From Mesorhizobium prunaredense (lineage in GTDB: Bacteria > Pseudomonadota > Alphaproteobacteria > Rhizobiales > Rhizobiaceae), in assembly GCF_900156895.1 (NCBI RefSeq), contig NZ_FTPD01000006.1, positions 248,001 to 312,000 on the forward strand: 64,000 nucleotides of DNA. The letters are read 5' to 3'. Of this stretch, positions 33,383-42,974 are shown one piece after another; within the stretch, counting starts at the first letter, position 1; every line of letters starts with the position of its first letter. The notes below the pieces were generated by a model, which saw only the letters and a list, made by a program, of their open reading frames with translations, had not been told where the DNA came from and did not search any database. A program made the position numbers and the translations under genes.

Positions 33383-34783
33383 ATGACGGGTAGCAATGAC
33401 TATGTGGTCGCCGACATCTCGCTTGCCGGCTGGGGCCGCAAGGAGATCGAGATCGCCGAAACCGAAATGCCGGGCCTGATGGCCTGCCGCGAAGAATTCG
33501 GCAAGGCGCAGCCGCTCAAGGGCGCGCGCATCACCGGCTCGCTGCATATGACCATCCAGACGGCGGTGCTGATCGAAACGCTGAAGGCGCTCGGCGCCGA
33601 AATCCGCTGGGCCTCCTGCAACATCTTCTCGACCCAGGACCATGCGGCCGCGGCCATCGCTGAGGCCGGCATTCCGGTCTTCGCCGTCAAGGGCGAGACG
33701 CTCGAGGACTACTGGGTCTACACCGACAAGATATTCCAGTGGGCCGATGGCGGCACCTCCAACATGATCCTCGACGATGGCGGCGACGCCACCATGTATA
33801 TCCTGATCGGCGCGCGCGCCGAAGCCGGCGAGGATGTGCTCTCCGATCCGGGCAGCGAGGAGGAAGAAATCCTGTTTGCCCAGATCAAGAAGCGTATGGC
33901 GGCATCGCCCGGTTTCTTCACCAAGCAGAAGGAAGCGATCCGCGGCGTCACCGAAGAGACCACCACCGGCGTCAACCGGCTCTATCAGTTGCAGAAGAAG
34001 GGCCTGCTGCCGTTCCCGGCGATCAACGTCAACGACAGCGTGACCAAGTCGAAATTCGACAATAAATATGGCTGCAAGGAATCGCTGGTCGACGGCATTC
34101 GCCGCGGCACCGACACGATGATGGCCGGCAAGGTTGCGGTCGTCTGCGGCTATGGCGACGTCGGCAAGGGCTCTTCGGCATCGCTCAAGGGCGCCGGCGC
34201 CCGCGTCAAGGTCACCGAGGTCGATCCGATCTGCGCATTGCAGGCGGCGATGGACGGTTTTGAAGTCGTCACGCTCGAAGATGCGGCCCCGACCGCCGAC
34301 ATCATCATCACCACCACCGGCAACAAGGATGTCGTCACCATCGACCATATGCGGGCGATGAAGGACATGGTGATCGTCGGCAATATCGGCCACTTCGACA
34401 ACGAGATCCAGGTGGCGTCGCTGCGCAATCTGAAGTGGACCAACATCAAGCCGCAGGTCGACATGATCACCTTCCCGGACGGCAAGCGGATGATCCTTTT
34501 GTCGGAAGGCCGCCTGCTCAATCTCGGCAACGCCACCGGCCACCCGAGCTTTGTCATGTCGGCGTCCTTCACCAACCAGGTGCTGGCCCAGATCGAGCTG
34601 TACAGCAAGCCTGGCCAGTATCAGAACCAGGTCTATGTCCTGCCGAAACATCTCGATGAAAAAGTCGCGCGCCTGCATCTCGACAAGCTCGGCGTCCGGC
34701 TCACCGAATTGTCCAGCGAACAGGCAGCCTATATCGGCGTGACCCCGCAGGGACCGTTCAAGCCGGAACACTACCGCTATTAA
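33383..34783 (+). CDS. ahcY: S-adenosylhomocysteinase
   Basis: 466 residues. NAD-binding [20 protein letters not shown] near residue 250; substrate-binding [16 protein letters not shown] near residue 75; C-terminal [15 protein letters not shown] and the ending KPEHYRY, which reaches into the neighbouring subunit's NAD site. It splits S-adenosylhomocysteine to adenosine and homocysteine. GGAGCACTGCC precedes the ATG. Confidence 0.99.
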   Translation: MTGSNDYVVADISLAGWGRKEIEIAETEMPGLMACREEFGKAQPLKGARITGSLHMTIQTAVLIETLKALGAEIRWASCNIFSTQDHAAAAIAEAGIPVFAVKGETLEDYWVYTDKIFQWADGGTSNMILDDGGDATMYILIGARAEAGEDVLSDPGSEEEEILFAQIKKRMAASPGFFTKQKEAIRGVTEETTTGVNRLYQLQKKGLLPFPAINVNDSVTKSKFDNKYGCKESLVDGIRRGTDTMMAGKVAVVCGYGDVGKGSSASLKGAGARVKVTEVDPICALQAAMDGFEVVTLEDAAPTADIIITTTGNKDVVTIDHMRAMKDMVIVGNIGHFDNEIQVASLRNLKWTNIKPQVDMITFPDGKRMILLSEGRLLNLGNATGHPSFVMSASFTNQVLAQIELYSKPGQYQNQVYVLPKHLDEKVARLHLDKLGVRLTELSSEQAAYIGVTPQGPFKPEHYRY

Positions 34784-34813
34784 CCATAGCTGAAATCACG
34801 ACTAGATATTGAG

Positions 34814-34847
34814 GCCGGGCGATTGACTTTCGCCCGGCTTTATTTTT
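34814..34847 (+). terminator. Rho-independent terminator of ahcY
   Basis: GCCGGGCG and CGCCCGGC (8-bp stem, 9-base loop) followed by TTTATTTTT, 31 bp past the ahcY stop. Confidence 0.92.
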
Positions 34848-34970
34848 GCGCCGATTGATTCTTCACGCCGATTCGCGCAAGCGCTATGGTGCTGATTCGC
34901 GGGTCCGGGGACGAGGGCCGAGGCCCGCATCAGGGCGGTCTTGCATTCAGGCGGCGAAGAGGACCAGGAC

Positions 34971-37550
34971 ATGCCGGGGGATTACCCGCCTTGCGCGGGA
35001 CAGGCCGTTTCCGGCGGCCACAACGATACGGTGAACACGGGTTCCGCTGCTACAGGCGGAAGCCTCTTATGGCGCGCCGGCGCCCGCGTCGGAAAATTGC
35101 TTGCTTCTTCCGCGCTCGCCGGCCCGCTGCTTGGCCTTTCGGCACATGCTGGACCGGCTGCTGCGTCCCCCGCGGCTGCGTCCAAAGCCGGGCTGTCGGT
35201 CAGCACCGTCGAGGTCATGCAACTCGCCATGTTTGTCGGCGTCATGGGCGCGGCACTTGTCTCGGCCATTTTCCTGATCCGCGAACGGGCGCGCACCTCG
35301 GCCCAGAATGGCGAACTCAGAGCCCGCTTGGCCGACGTCAACGCTGCGCTGCAGCGTTCCGAGGCGCTGCTCAACCTGCGCGACCAGCGTGTCGTCGTAT
35401 GGGCCTCGGAAAACAAGAAGCCCGAGCTCGTCGGGACATTGCCGGTTGAAAGCGGCGCTCCGGAAGACCGTGCCGCCTTCCTCGCCTTTGGCCGTTGGCT
35501 GATGCCGCGCTCGGCGGCGGCGCTCGAGAATGCCGTGGCGGGACTGCGGGAAAAGGCGAAGCCGTTTTATCTCGTCATCGAATCGCAGGCCGGGGCGCCG
35601 CTCGAAGTGCACGGCCGCAAGAGCGCAGCACACGTGCTCGTCCGCTTCGTCTCGCTTTCCGAAACGCAGCGAAGCGAGGCCAGGCTAAGAATCGAGAACC
35701 AGCGCCTTGCCGCCGACTATGACACCATGCTCGGTCTTTTCAACGCACTCAGCATGCCAGCCTGGCTGCGCTCGGCGGACGGGCGGCTGAAATGGGTCAA
35801 CCGCGCCTATGCCAGGGCGGTCGAGGCGGAAAACGCCGAAGCTGCGGTTCGCGACGCGAAGGAATTCCTGGGCGGCCAGGCGCGCGATGCGATCGCCGCG
35901 CAGCACAAGTCGCATCCCGTCTTCGAGCAGGCGCTTTCCACCGTGATCGAAGGCGACCGCCGCATGTTCGCCGTGACCGACTTCGCCGGCGCGGACGGCT
36001 CGGGCGGTCTCGCCTGCGACACCAGCGCCATCGAAACGATCCGTAGCGAATATGAGCGGACCGTGCGCAGCCATGCCGACACGCTCGACCAGCTCAACAC
36101 CGCCGTGGCGATTTTCGATACCGACGAAAAACTGCGGTTTTTCAACCAGGCGTTCCAGAAACTATGGGGTCTCGACAACGGCTTCCTGCACAGCGCTCCG
36201 GACAACGCCTTGTTGCTCGACCGGCTGCGCAGCGAAGGCAAGATCGCCGAGCAGCCCGAATGGCGGCGCTGGAAGGAAAGCCTGCTTGGCGCCTATCGCG
36301 CCGTCGAGTCGCAGGAACATTGGTGGCATTTGCCGGACGGCAAGACCATCCGCGTCGTCGCCAATCCGCAGCCCAAAGGTGGCGTCACCTGGGTGTTCGA
36401 GAACCTGACCGAGAAGATGGACCTTGAAAGCCGCTACCAGACCGCGGTGCGGGTCCAGGGCGAGACGCTCGACAATCTCGCCGAAGGCGTGGCCGTGTTC
36501 GGCCCCGACGGCAGGCTCAGATTGTCGAACCCGGCATTCGCAGCACTTTGGGGGCTCGACGCCGACGCCGCCAAGCCCAACGTTCACGTCTCCACGATCC
36601 GCGATCTGTGCGACCGGCGCGCCGCCGACAGCCCCTGGCGCGGGTTCGTTGCCGCCGTCACCGGTTTCGACGACGAGCGCCGCGACCGCCACGGCCAGAC
36701 CGAGCTGAACAACGGCACCGTTCTGCGCTACGCGATGATCCCGCTGCCCAACGGTCAGGTGATGATGACCTTCGTCGACGTCACCGACAGCGTCAATGTC
36801 GAGCGGGCTCTGAAGGACAAGAACGAGGCACTGGAAAAATCCGACCAGCTCAAGAACGAGTTTGTGCAGCACGTCTCCTACGAGCTGCGCTCGCCGCTGA
36901 CCAACATCATCGGCTTCACCGAGCTGCTTTCGCTGCCCTCGACCGGGCCATTGAACCAGAAGCAGCGCGAATATGTCGAGCATGTCAGCTCGTCTTCCTC
37001 GGTCCTGCTCACCATCGTCAACGACATCCTCGACCTGGCGACCGTGGATGCCGGCATCATGGAACTCGATATCTCCGAAGTTCACGTCGACCGGACCATC
37101 GCCGCCGCTGCCGAGCTTGTCGCCGACCGGCTGGAGGAGCATGCGATCAGGCTCAAGATCGATGCGGCCACTGCGCCAAAGACGTTCCACGGCGACGAAA
37201 TCCGCATCCGCCAGATCCTCTACAACCTGCTGAGCAATGCCGCGAACTACGCTCCGGAGGCGAGCACCATCACGCTCGCCTGCCGCTCGCTTGCCGAAGG
37301 CGTGGAATTCTCCGTTCACGACGATGGTCCCGGCATGCCGCCGGACCTGCTCGATTCGGTGTTCCGCCGTTTCGAACCGCGCAGCAATGGCGGCCGCCGG
37401 CGCGGCCCCGGCCTCGGCCTGTCGATCGTCAAGAGCTTCGTCGAGCTGCATGGCGGCAGTGTCCGCATCGAAACCGGCAAGGACATCGGCACCACCGTCA
37501 TTTGTGCCTTTCCCGACACGCCGTCCGGCATCCGCGCGGCGGCCGAGTAG
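34971..37550 (+). CDS. divL: DivL-type PAS-domain pseudo-histidine kinase with Tyr at the phospho-acceptor site
   Basis: 859 residues. One transmembrane segment near residues 82-102 (VEVMQLAMFVGVMGAALVSA), three to four PAS-type domains between about 240 and 615, then HisKA and HATPase (NLLSNAANYAPEA; DDGPGMPPDLL; GPGLGLSIV). The H-box reads FVQHVSYELRSPLTN: Tyr637 replaces the usual His, the hallmark of DivL, which in Caulobacter controls the CckA-ChpT-CtrA cell-cycle chain by protein contact. A TTG upstream at 34941 is possible; ATG 34971 has AGGAC nearby and is preferred. Starts a long operon. Confidence 0.93.
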   Translation: MPGDYPPCAGQAVSGGHNDTVNTGSAATGGSLLWRAGARVGKLLASSALAGPLLGLSAHAGPAAASPAAASKAGLSVSTVEVMQLAMFVGVMGAALVSAIFLIRERARTSAQNGELRARLADVNAALQRSEALLNLRDQRVVVWASENKKPELVGTLPVESGAPEDRAAFLAFGRWLMPRSAAALENAVAGLREKAKPFYLVIESQAGAPLEVHGRKSAAHVLVRFVSLSETQRSEARLRIENQRLAADYDTMLGLFNALSMPAWLRSADGRLKWVNRAYARAVEAENAEAAVRDAKEFLGGQARDAIAAQHKSHPVFEQALSTVIEGDRRMFAVTDFAGADGSGGLACDTSAIETIRSEYERTVRSHADTLDQLNTAVAIFDTDEKLRFFNQAFQKLWGLDNGFLHSAPDNALLLDRLRSEGKIAEQPEWRRWKESLLGAYRAVESQEHWWHLPDGKTIRVVANPQPKGGVTWVFENLTEKMDLESRYQTAVRVQGETLDNLAEGVAVFGPDGRLRLSNPAFAALWGLDADAAKPNVHVSTIRDLCDRRAADSPWRGFVAAVTGFDDERRDRHGQTELNNGTVLRYAMIPLPNGQVMMTFVDVTDSVNVERALKDKNEALEKSDQLKNEFVQHVSYELRSPLTNIIGFTELLSLPSTGPLNQKQREYVEHVSSSSSVLLTIVNDILDLATVDAGIMELDISEVHVDRTIAAAAELVADRLEEHAIRLKIDAATAPKTFHGDEIRIRQILYNLLSNAANYAPEASTITLACRSLAEGVEFSVHDDGPGMPPDLLDSVFRRFEPRSNGGRRRGPGLGLSIVKSFVELHGGSVRIETGKDIGTTVICAFPDTPSGIRAAAE

Positions 37551-37558
37551 CGCGCTCG

Positions 37559-39070
37559 ATGGCAGGCATGGTGCTGGAGCGTTTTCTCGCCGACGAGGCT
37601 GCGACCGCAAGGCTGGGCGAGGATCTGGCCATGTCGCTGCGCCCCGGCGACGTGCTGGCTCTCAGAGGCGATCTCGGCGCCGGCAAGTCGAGTTTGGCGC
37701 GGGCGCTGATCAGGGCAATGACGGACGATGCCGGTCTCGACGTGCCGAGCCCGACCTTCACGCTGGTCCAGAGTTATGAGGCGCGCGTTCCCGTCCATCA
37801 TTTCGATCTCTATCGCCTGTCCGCGGCGTCCGAACTGGACGAACTGGGTTTCGACGAGGCGCTGGCGCAGGGCGCTGCCCTGGTCGAATGGCCGGAGCGG
37901 GCAGAGGCCTATTTGCCAAAGACTTCGGTGCTGATCGAACTCGTCCATCAGGACGACGGCCGCCTGGCGAGATTGTCGGGACAAGGCGCTGCCTTCGAGC
38001 GCGCGGCGCGTTCGCTGGCCATGCGCAATTTTTTGGAAAGAGCCGGCTGGGGTGAAGCGCAGAGACGCTATTTTATCGGCGACGCCTCGGCCCGCTCCTA
38101 TGAGGTCGTCTCGCTGGCCAGCCTGCCGCCGCGCGTGTTGATGAACTCGCCGCGGCTGGTGCTCGGGCCGCCGGTCCGCGACGGCAGGCCCTATGCGGTG
38201 ATCGCCCACACCGCACAATCCGTCGCGGCCTTCGTCGCCATCGATCGGGCATTGCGGGCCGGCGGCGTCAGCGCCCCGGAAATCCACGCGCAGGACCTGG
38301 ACCAGGGCTTTCTTCTCATGGAGCATCTCGGCTCGGAGGGATTTCTCGGCCAGCACGGTCAGCCGCTGGCGGAGCGCTACGCGGCAGCGGCCGAACTGCT
38401 TGCCATGATGCACGGCAAGACGCGGCCCGATCGCATTGAGGCCGCGCCCGGCGTCTTTCACGACGTGCCGCCTTTCGACCGCGACGCCATGATGATCGAA
38501 GCCGAATTGCTGCTCGACTGGTATGTGCCGGCGATCACAGGCGGCCCGGCAAGCGATGCCTTGCGCGCCGGCTACACCAAGGAATGGAACGCGGCCCTCG
38601 ACCGGCTGGAGGGGCGCGAATACACGCTCATGCTGCGCGACTTTCATTCGCCGAACATCATCTGGCGCGGCGAGCGCACCGGTCACGATCGCCTTGGCAT
38701 CGTCGATGTCCAGGACGCGCTGATCGGCCCTTCCGCCTACGATCTCGCCTCTCTCGCCATGGATGCCCGGGTTACGATCTCGCCTGAGATCGAGCGACGG
38801 ACGCTCGACGCCTATATCGCTGCGCGCCATAAGGCTGGCGCTTTTAACGAAGACGAATTCGTCGAGACCTATGCGATCATGGCGGCGCAGCGCAATTCGA
38901 AGATCCTCGGCATTTTCGTCCGGCTCGAAAAGCGCGACGGCAAGCCCTATTATCTAAAACACCTGCCGCGCATCCGCGATTATCTCCGGCGGGCGCTGGC
39001 GCATCCGGCACTGGCCGGCCTGCGGGATTTCTACACCGCCCACGGGCTGCTGGAGGAGCGGCCGCTGTGA
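37559..39070 (+). CDS. tsaE: TsaE-AmgK fusion: tRNA t6A-synthesis ATPase fused to an anomeric sugar kinase-type phosphotransferase
   Basis: 503 residues with two domains. Residues 1-150 are TsaE: Walker A in RGDLGAGKSSLARALI and SPTFTLVQSYE, HHFDLYRL. Residues about 155-500 are an aminoglycoside phosphotransferase fold with MLRDFHSPNIIW (catalytic Asp) and IVDVQDALIGPSAYDLASL. The second part resembles AmgK, which phosphorylates N-acetylmuramate for cell-wall recycling; the following gene encodes the partner MurU. The fusion is found in other Rhizobiales. Start at ATG 37559, 8 bp after divL. Confidence 0.92.
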   Translation: MAGMVLERFLADEAATARLGEDLAMSLRPGDVLALRGDLGAGKSSLARALIRAMTDDAGLDVPSPTFTLVQSYEARVPVHHFDLYRLSAASELDELGFDEALAQGAALVEWPERAEAYLPKTSVLIELVHQDDGRLARLSGQGAAFERAARSLAMRNFLERAGWGEAQRRYFIGDASARSYEVVSLASLPPRVLMNSPRLVLGPPVRDGRPYAVIAHTAQSVAAFVAIDRALRAGGVSAPEIHAQDLDQGFLLMEHLGSEGFLGQHGQPLAERYAAAAELLAMMHGKTRPDRIEAAPGVFHDVPPFDRDAMMIEAELLLDWYVPAITGGPASDALRAGYTKEWNAALDRLEGREYTLMLRDFHSPNIIWRGERTGHDRLGIVDVQDALIGPSAYDLASLAMDARVTISPEIERRTLDAYIAARHKAGAFNEDEFVETYAIMAAQRNSKILGIFVRLEKRDGKPYYLKHLPRIRDYLRRALAHPALAGLRDFYTAHGLLEERPL

Positions 39071-39858
39071 CGACACCCCCCAAAACCGCAATGGTGCTTG
39101 CCGCCGGGCTGGGAAAGCGCATGCGGCCAATCACCGACACAATGCCGAAACCGCTGGTCAAAATATCAGGCAAGACGTTGCTCGACTGGGGCCTGGACAG
39201 CCTGGCTCGTGCCGGCGTCGACAAGGCCATCGTCAACGTCCATTATTTTCCCGAGCAGATCGTCGCCCACGTCGCGGCGCGCCGCGCGCCGCGGGTGGTT
39301 ATTTCCGACGAAAGCGAAGCACTGCTCGATTCCGCCGGCGGTATCGTCCATGCTTTGCCGGAACTGGGAGGGGCTCACTTTTACATCGTCAACGCCGACA
39401 CTTTCTGGATCGACAGCAGCGTGCCCAATCTTGCCCGCCTCGCCCTTGCGTGGGACGCGGCGAAAATGGATATTCTGCTGATGCTTGCAGATCCCCAGTC
39501 AGCAACTGGACACAGCGGCGGCACGGATTTCCTGATGGCGCCGGACGGCGCTTTGCGGCGTTCGAAAGGCGACCCGACAGGCCTGATCTATGCCGGCGCG
39601 GCGATCGTCCATCCCAAGCTTTTCAAGGATGCGCCGGCCGGGCCGCATTCGCTCAACGCCTATTTCGATGCGGCCATCGCTGCCGGCCGCCTGTTCGGCA
39701 TGCCGATGCAGGGCCATTGGATCACAGTTGGCACGCCCGACGCCATTCCGCTTGCGGAAGCGGCGGTTGCCGCCGCTCTTGCTGAGTCGACCAGCGCCTC
39801 GACCGAGTTGACCAGCGCCATCTCCGAGTTGACCAGCGCCATCACTGAGTTGAAATGA
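39067..39858 (+). CDS. murU: N-acetylmuramate-1-phosphate uridylyltransferase (MurU-type nucleotidyltransferase)
   Basis: 263 residues. The nucleotidyltransferase signature VLAAGLGKRMRPITDTMPKP is near residue 10, and NADTFW (metal Asp) near residue 110. With AmgK it makes UDP-MurNAc from recycled MurNAc, bypassing de novo synthesis (the fosfomycin-sensitive steps) as shown in Pseudomonas. GTGA overlap with the fusion gene. The last 25 residues are a repeated tail (TSAxxELTSAISELTSAI) from a short tandem DNA repeat, probably not part of the fold. Confidence 0.88.
   Translation: MTTPPKTAMVLAAGLGKRMRPITDTMPKPLVKISGKTLLDWGLDSLARAGVDKAIVNVHYFPEQIVAHVAARRAPRVVISDESEALLDSAGGIVHALPELGGAHFYIVNADTFWIDSSVPNLARLALAWDAAKMDILLMLADPQSATGHSGGTDFLMAPDGALRRSKGDPTGLIYAGAAIVHPKLFKDAPAGPHSLNAYFDAAIAAGRLFGMPMQGHWITVGTPDAIPLAEAAVAAALAESTSASTELTSAISELTSAITELK
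39780..39855 (+). repeat. Short in-frame tandem repeat at the 3' end of murU
   Basis: About three copies of GAGTTGACCAGCGCCATC-type units (24 bp each, with a shorter first copy GAGTCGACCAGCGCC) code for the repeated ELTSAI tail. Multiples of three keep the frame. The end overlaps addB. Confidence 0.8.
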
Positions 39859-42800
39859 GCGGCTCCCGCCGCGTTTTCTCGATCCCGCCCGGAGCGCCGT
39901 TTCTGCCGACGCTGGCCGAGGCCCTGCTGTCAGGGCGGCTCGTTCCCGGTTTCCGCTTCGACGGCGACCCGCTGGCGCTGGCCGACGCCACCATCTACGT
40001 GCCGACGCGTCGCGCCGCGCGGGCGCTGCGCGGCGTCTTCGTCGACTGTCTGGGTGGCCACTCGGCGATACTGCCGGTCATCCGCCCGCTCGGCGAGTTC
40101 GACGAGGACGAAGCCGCGTTCGAGGCCGACGCATCGGCCGCCATCGACCTCGCGCCGCCGATCGCCGCGATCGAGCGCCTGCTGCTGCTGGCGCCGCTGG
40201 TGCGCGCCTGGAAGCGCCGCCTGCCGGCGCATGTCGCGGCACTTTTCGACGAGGAGATCGTCGTCCCGGCGTCGGCCGCCGATGCCATCTGGCTGGCGCG
40301 CGACCTGGCCCGGCTGATGGACGAGATCGAGACGGAAGGCACGGACTGGACCAGGCTCGCCGATCTGGTGACCGGCAACCTCGCCGGCTGGTGGCAAGTG
40401 ACGCTCGACTTCCTGAGCATCGTCACCGAAAACTGGCCGAATCTCCTCGAGGAACGCAATCGCTCCAACCCGGCCGCGCATCGCAATGCGCTGATAAGGC
40501 TGGAGGCAGCGCGGCTGAAGCGCAATCCGCCGACCGGGCCGGTGATCGCCGCCGGCTCCACCGGGTCCATTCCCGCCACCGCCGAACTGCTTGCGGTGAT
40601 CGCCGGCCTGCCCAGCGGTGCCGTCGTGCTGCCCGGCCTCGACCTGATGCTGGATGAGCCGTCATTCCAGGCAATTGCGGTGCCCGGCGCGCGGCCGGCC
40701 TTGCTTGGCCACCCCCAATACGGCCTGGCAAAACTGATCGGCAAGATCGGCGTGCTGCGCGGCGACGTCGAGGAGATCGCCGCTGCCGAAAGGCCGCTCG
40801 CGCTGCGCGCCGCACTTGTCGGCGAGGCGCTGCGGCCGGCGGAGACCACCGAGCTGTGGTTCGAGACGCGCGCCCGCTTTACGACCGGCGATATCACCGA
40901 GGCCTTCGCCGACGTGACGCTACTCGAAGCCGCCGGCGAGCGCGACGAAGCGGTGGCGATCGCCGTCGCGCTCAAACGCGCCGTCGAACAGCCCGGCCAG
41001 CGCGCCGCGCTCGTCACCGGCGACCGCGCCTTGGCGCGGCGCGTTTCGGTCGAGCTGTTGCGCTTTGGTGTCGTCGCCGACGATTCGGGCGGCACACCGC
41101 TCATCAACACGCCAGCCGCCGGCCTGCTCAGACTGGCGCTTCAGGCGGCGTTCCGCCCCGGCGATCCCGTGGCCCTGCTGTCGCTGCTCAAGCACCCGCT
41201 GCTTGGCCTCGGTCTGGAACGCATAAGCGTCCGTCACGCGGCGGAGATCGTCGAACTGGTGGCGCTGCGCGGCGGCACCGGCCGCCCCGACGTCGCCTCG
41301 CTGCCGGAGCTCTTCGATGCCCGCCTCACCGGCCTGGGCAGTCCCCGGCCGCCGTTCTGGTTTTCCCGCCTGACCGTGCGAAACATCGAACGTGCCCGCG
41401 AATTGCTCGTCCGCCTTGCGGCTGCCCTGGCGCCGCTGACCGCCTTTCGCAGTCAAGCCGAAGCCGATCTTGCCGAATTGACCCGGGCCAGCGTCGTTGC
41501 GCTCGAAGGTCTCGGCCGCGCCGCGGATGGCAGTCTGAGCGAACTCTATGCCGGCGACGCCGGTGAAAAGCTCGCCGAGCTCTTGCGCGGGCTGGTCGCT
41601 GCCACGGCGTCGTTCTCCTTCGCGGCCGACGAATGGCCCGACGTGATGGAGGCGCTGATCGCACCCGAGACGGTCAAGCCGGCACAAGGCACCGACCGGA
41701 ACATCGCCATCTGGGGTGCGCTGGAAGCCCGGTTGCAGAACGTCGACACGCTGGTCGTCGGCGGGCTCAACGAAGGCGTGTGGCCGCGCAAGCCGGAAAG
41801 CGACCGCTTCATGTCCCGGCTGATGAAGACCGGCATCGACCTCGAGCCGCCCGAACGGCGCATCGGCCTGGCCGCCCATGATTTCCAGATGGCGATGGGG
41901 GCGAAGAAAGTGGTGCTGGCGCGCTCCGCCCGCTCCGGCGACGCACCGGCGGTGCCGTCGCGCTGGCTGCAGCGCCTCCTGACCTTCATCGGCAAGGACC
42001 ATGCGGCGGTGCTTCGCCGGCGTGGTGATGAATTCCTGTCCTGGGCCCGTGCGCTCGATGCCGGCGAAAGAAGAGACTTCGCGCCGCGGCCGCAGCCGAA
42101 GCCGCCGCTGGCTGTGCGGCCGCAACATTTCTCGGTCACCGAGATCGAGACGCTGCGCCGCGACCCTTACGCGATCTATGCCAGGAGGATCCTCCGCCTG
42201 ATTCCGCTCGATCCGGTCATCCGCGACCCGGGCGCTGCCGAACGCGGCACGCTGTTTCACGCCATCCTGCATCTTTTTTCGCGGACCGTGGCCAATCCGC
42301 TTGTGCCGGAGGCGCTGGACGGTCTCATTGCCGCCGGCCGCGCATGCTTTGCCGAGGCGGCCCTTCCTCCCGATGTCGAGGCGGTGTGGTGGCCGCGCTT
42401 CGAAAAGCTCGCCGCCGGGATCATCGAATGGGAGCGCGGCCGCGCCTTCGCCGTGACAATGCGGCATGCCGAGGAGCACGCCGAGAAAACCGGCGTCGGC
42501 CAGTCCGGCGTGACGCTCTCCGGCTATGCTGATCGTGTCGATCTCCTGGCCGGCGGCATGGCCGACATCCTGGATTACAAGACCGGCTCCTCGCCGTCCA
42601 AGGCGCAGGCCCATACGCTGCTTTCGCCGCAACTGGCGCTCGAAGGCGCGCTGCTCAGGCGCGGCGCCTTCAAGGGGCTTGGCGCGCGCGAGCCGTCGCA
42701 GCTGGCCTTCATCAGGCTGAAGCCGAATGGCGAGGTGTTCGAGGAATCCATCCTCGAATACAACCGCAAGCCGCGAACCGCCGCAGATCTCGCTGAGGAG

Positions 42801-42974
42801 GCCTGGGCACGGCTCGAAAAACTGCTGATCCACTATGCCGACCCGGCGACCGGATATTTGTCGCGCGCGTTGCCGTTCCGCGAGGGCGAGACCGACGGCG
42901 ACTACGACCATCTCGCCCGCGTGCTCGAATGGTCCGCCGGCGGCGACGCCGACGATGAGGGAGGGGAGGCATGA
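39855..42974 (+). CDS. addB: Double-strand break repair protein AddB
   Basis: 1039 residues, full length for the alphaproteobacterial form. The N-terminal part contains DATIYVPTRRAARALRGVF in place of a strong Walker A; the C-terminal RecB-like nuclease has GYADRVDLL and ILDYKTGSSPSKAQ (Asp, Lys ligands near residue 905-920). With AddA it resects DNA ends and recognises Chi-like sites for RecA loading. ATGA overlaps both murU and addA. Confidence 0.95.
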   Translation: MSGSRRVFSIPPGAPFLPTLAEALLSGRLVPGFRFDGDPLALADATIYVPTRRAARALRGVFVDCLGGHSAILPVIRPLGEFDEDEAAFEADASAAIDLAPPIAAIERLLLLAPLVRAWKRRLPAHVAALFDEEIVVPASAADAIWLARDLARLMDEIETEGTDWTRLADLVTGNLAGWWQVTLDFLSIVTENWPNLLEERNRSNPAAHRNALIRLEAARLKRNPPTGPVIAAGSTGSIPATAELLAVIAGLPSGAVVLPGLDLMLDEPSFQAIAVPGARPALLGHPQYGLAKLIGKIGVLRGDVEEIAAAERPLALRAALVGEALRPAETTELWFETRARFTTGDITEAFADVTLLEAAGERDEAVAIAVALKRAVEQPGQRAALVTGDRALARRVSVELLRFGVVADDSGGTPLINTPAAGLLRLALQAAFRPGDPVALLSLLKHPLLGLGLERISVRHAAEIVELVALRGGTGRPDVASLPELFDARLTGLGSPRPPFWFSRLTVRNIERARELLVRLAAALAPLTAFRSQAEADLAELTRASVVALEGLGRAADGSLSELYAGDAGEKLAELLRGLVAATASFSFAADEWPDVMEALIAPETVKPAQGTDRNIAIWGALEARLQNVDTLVVGGLNEGVWPRKPESDRFMSRLMKTGIDLEPPERRIGLAAHDFQMAMGAKKVVLARSARSGDAPAVPSRWLQRLLTFIGKDHAAVLRRRGDEFLSWARALDAGERRDFAPRPQPKPPLAVRPQHFSVTEIETLRRDPYAIYARRILRLIPLDPVIRDPGAAERGTLFHAILHLFSRTVANPLVPEALDGLIAAGRACFAEAALPPDVEAVWWPRFEKLAAGIIEWERGRAFAVTMRHAEEHAEKTGVGQSGVTLSGYADRVDLLAGGMADILDYKTGSSPSKAQAHTLLSPQLALEGALLRRGAFKGLGAREPSQLAFIRLKPNGEVFEESILEYNRKPRTAADLAEEAWARLEKLLIHYADPATGYLSRALPFREGETDGDYDHLARVLEWSAGGDADDEGGEA

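Noticed and set aside
36548..37558. Upstream extension of the TsaE-AmgK reading frame into divL
   Set aside because: Overlaps the DivL catalytic domain in another frame and is low-complexity Arg/Ala-rich; the TsaE fold begins at 37559.
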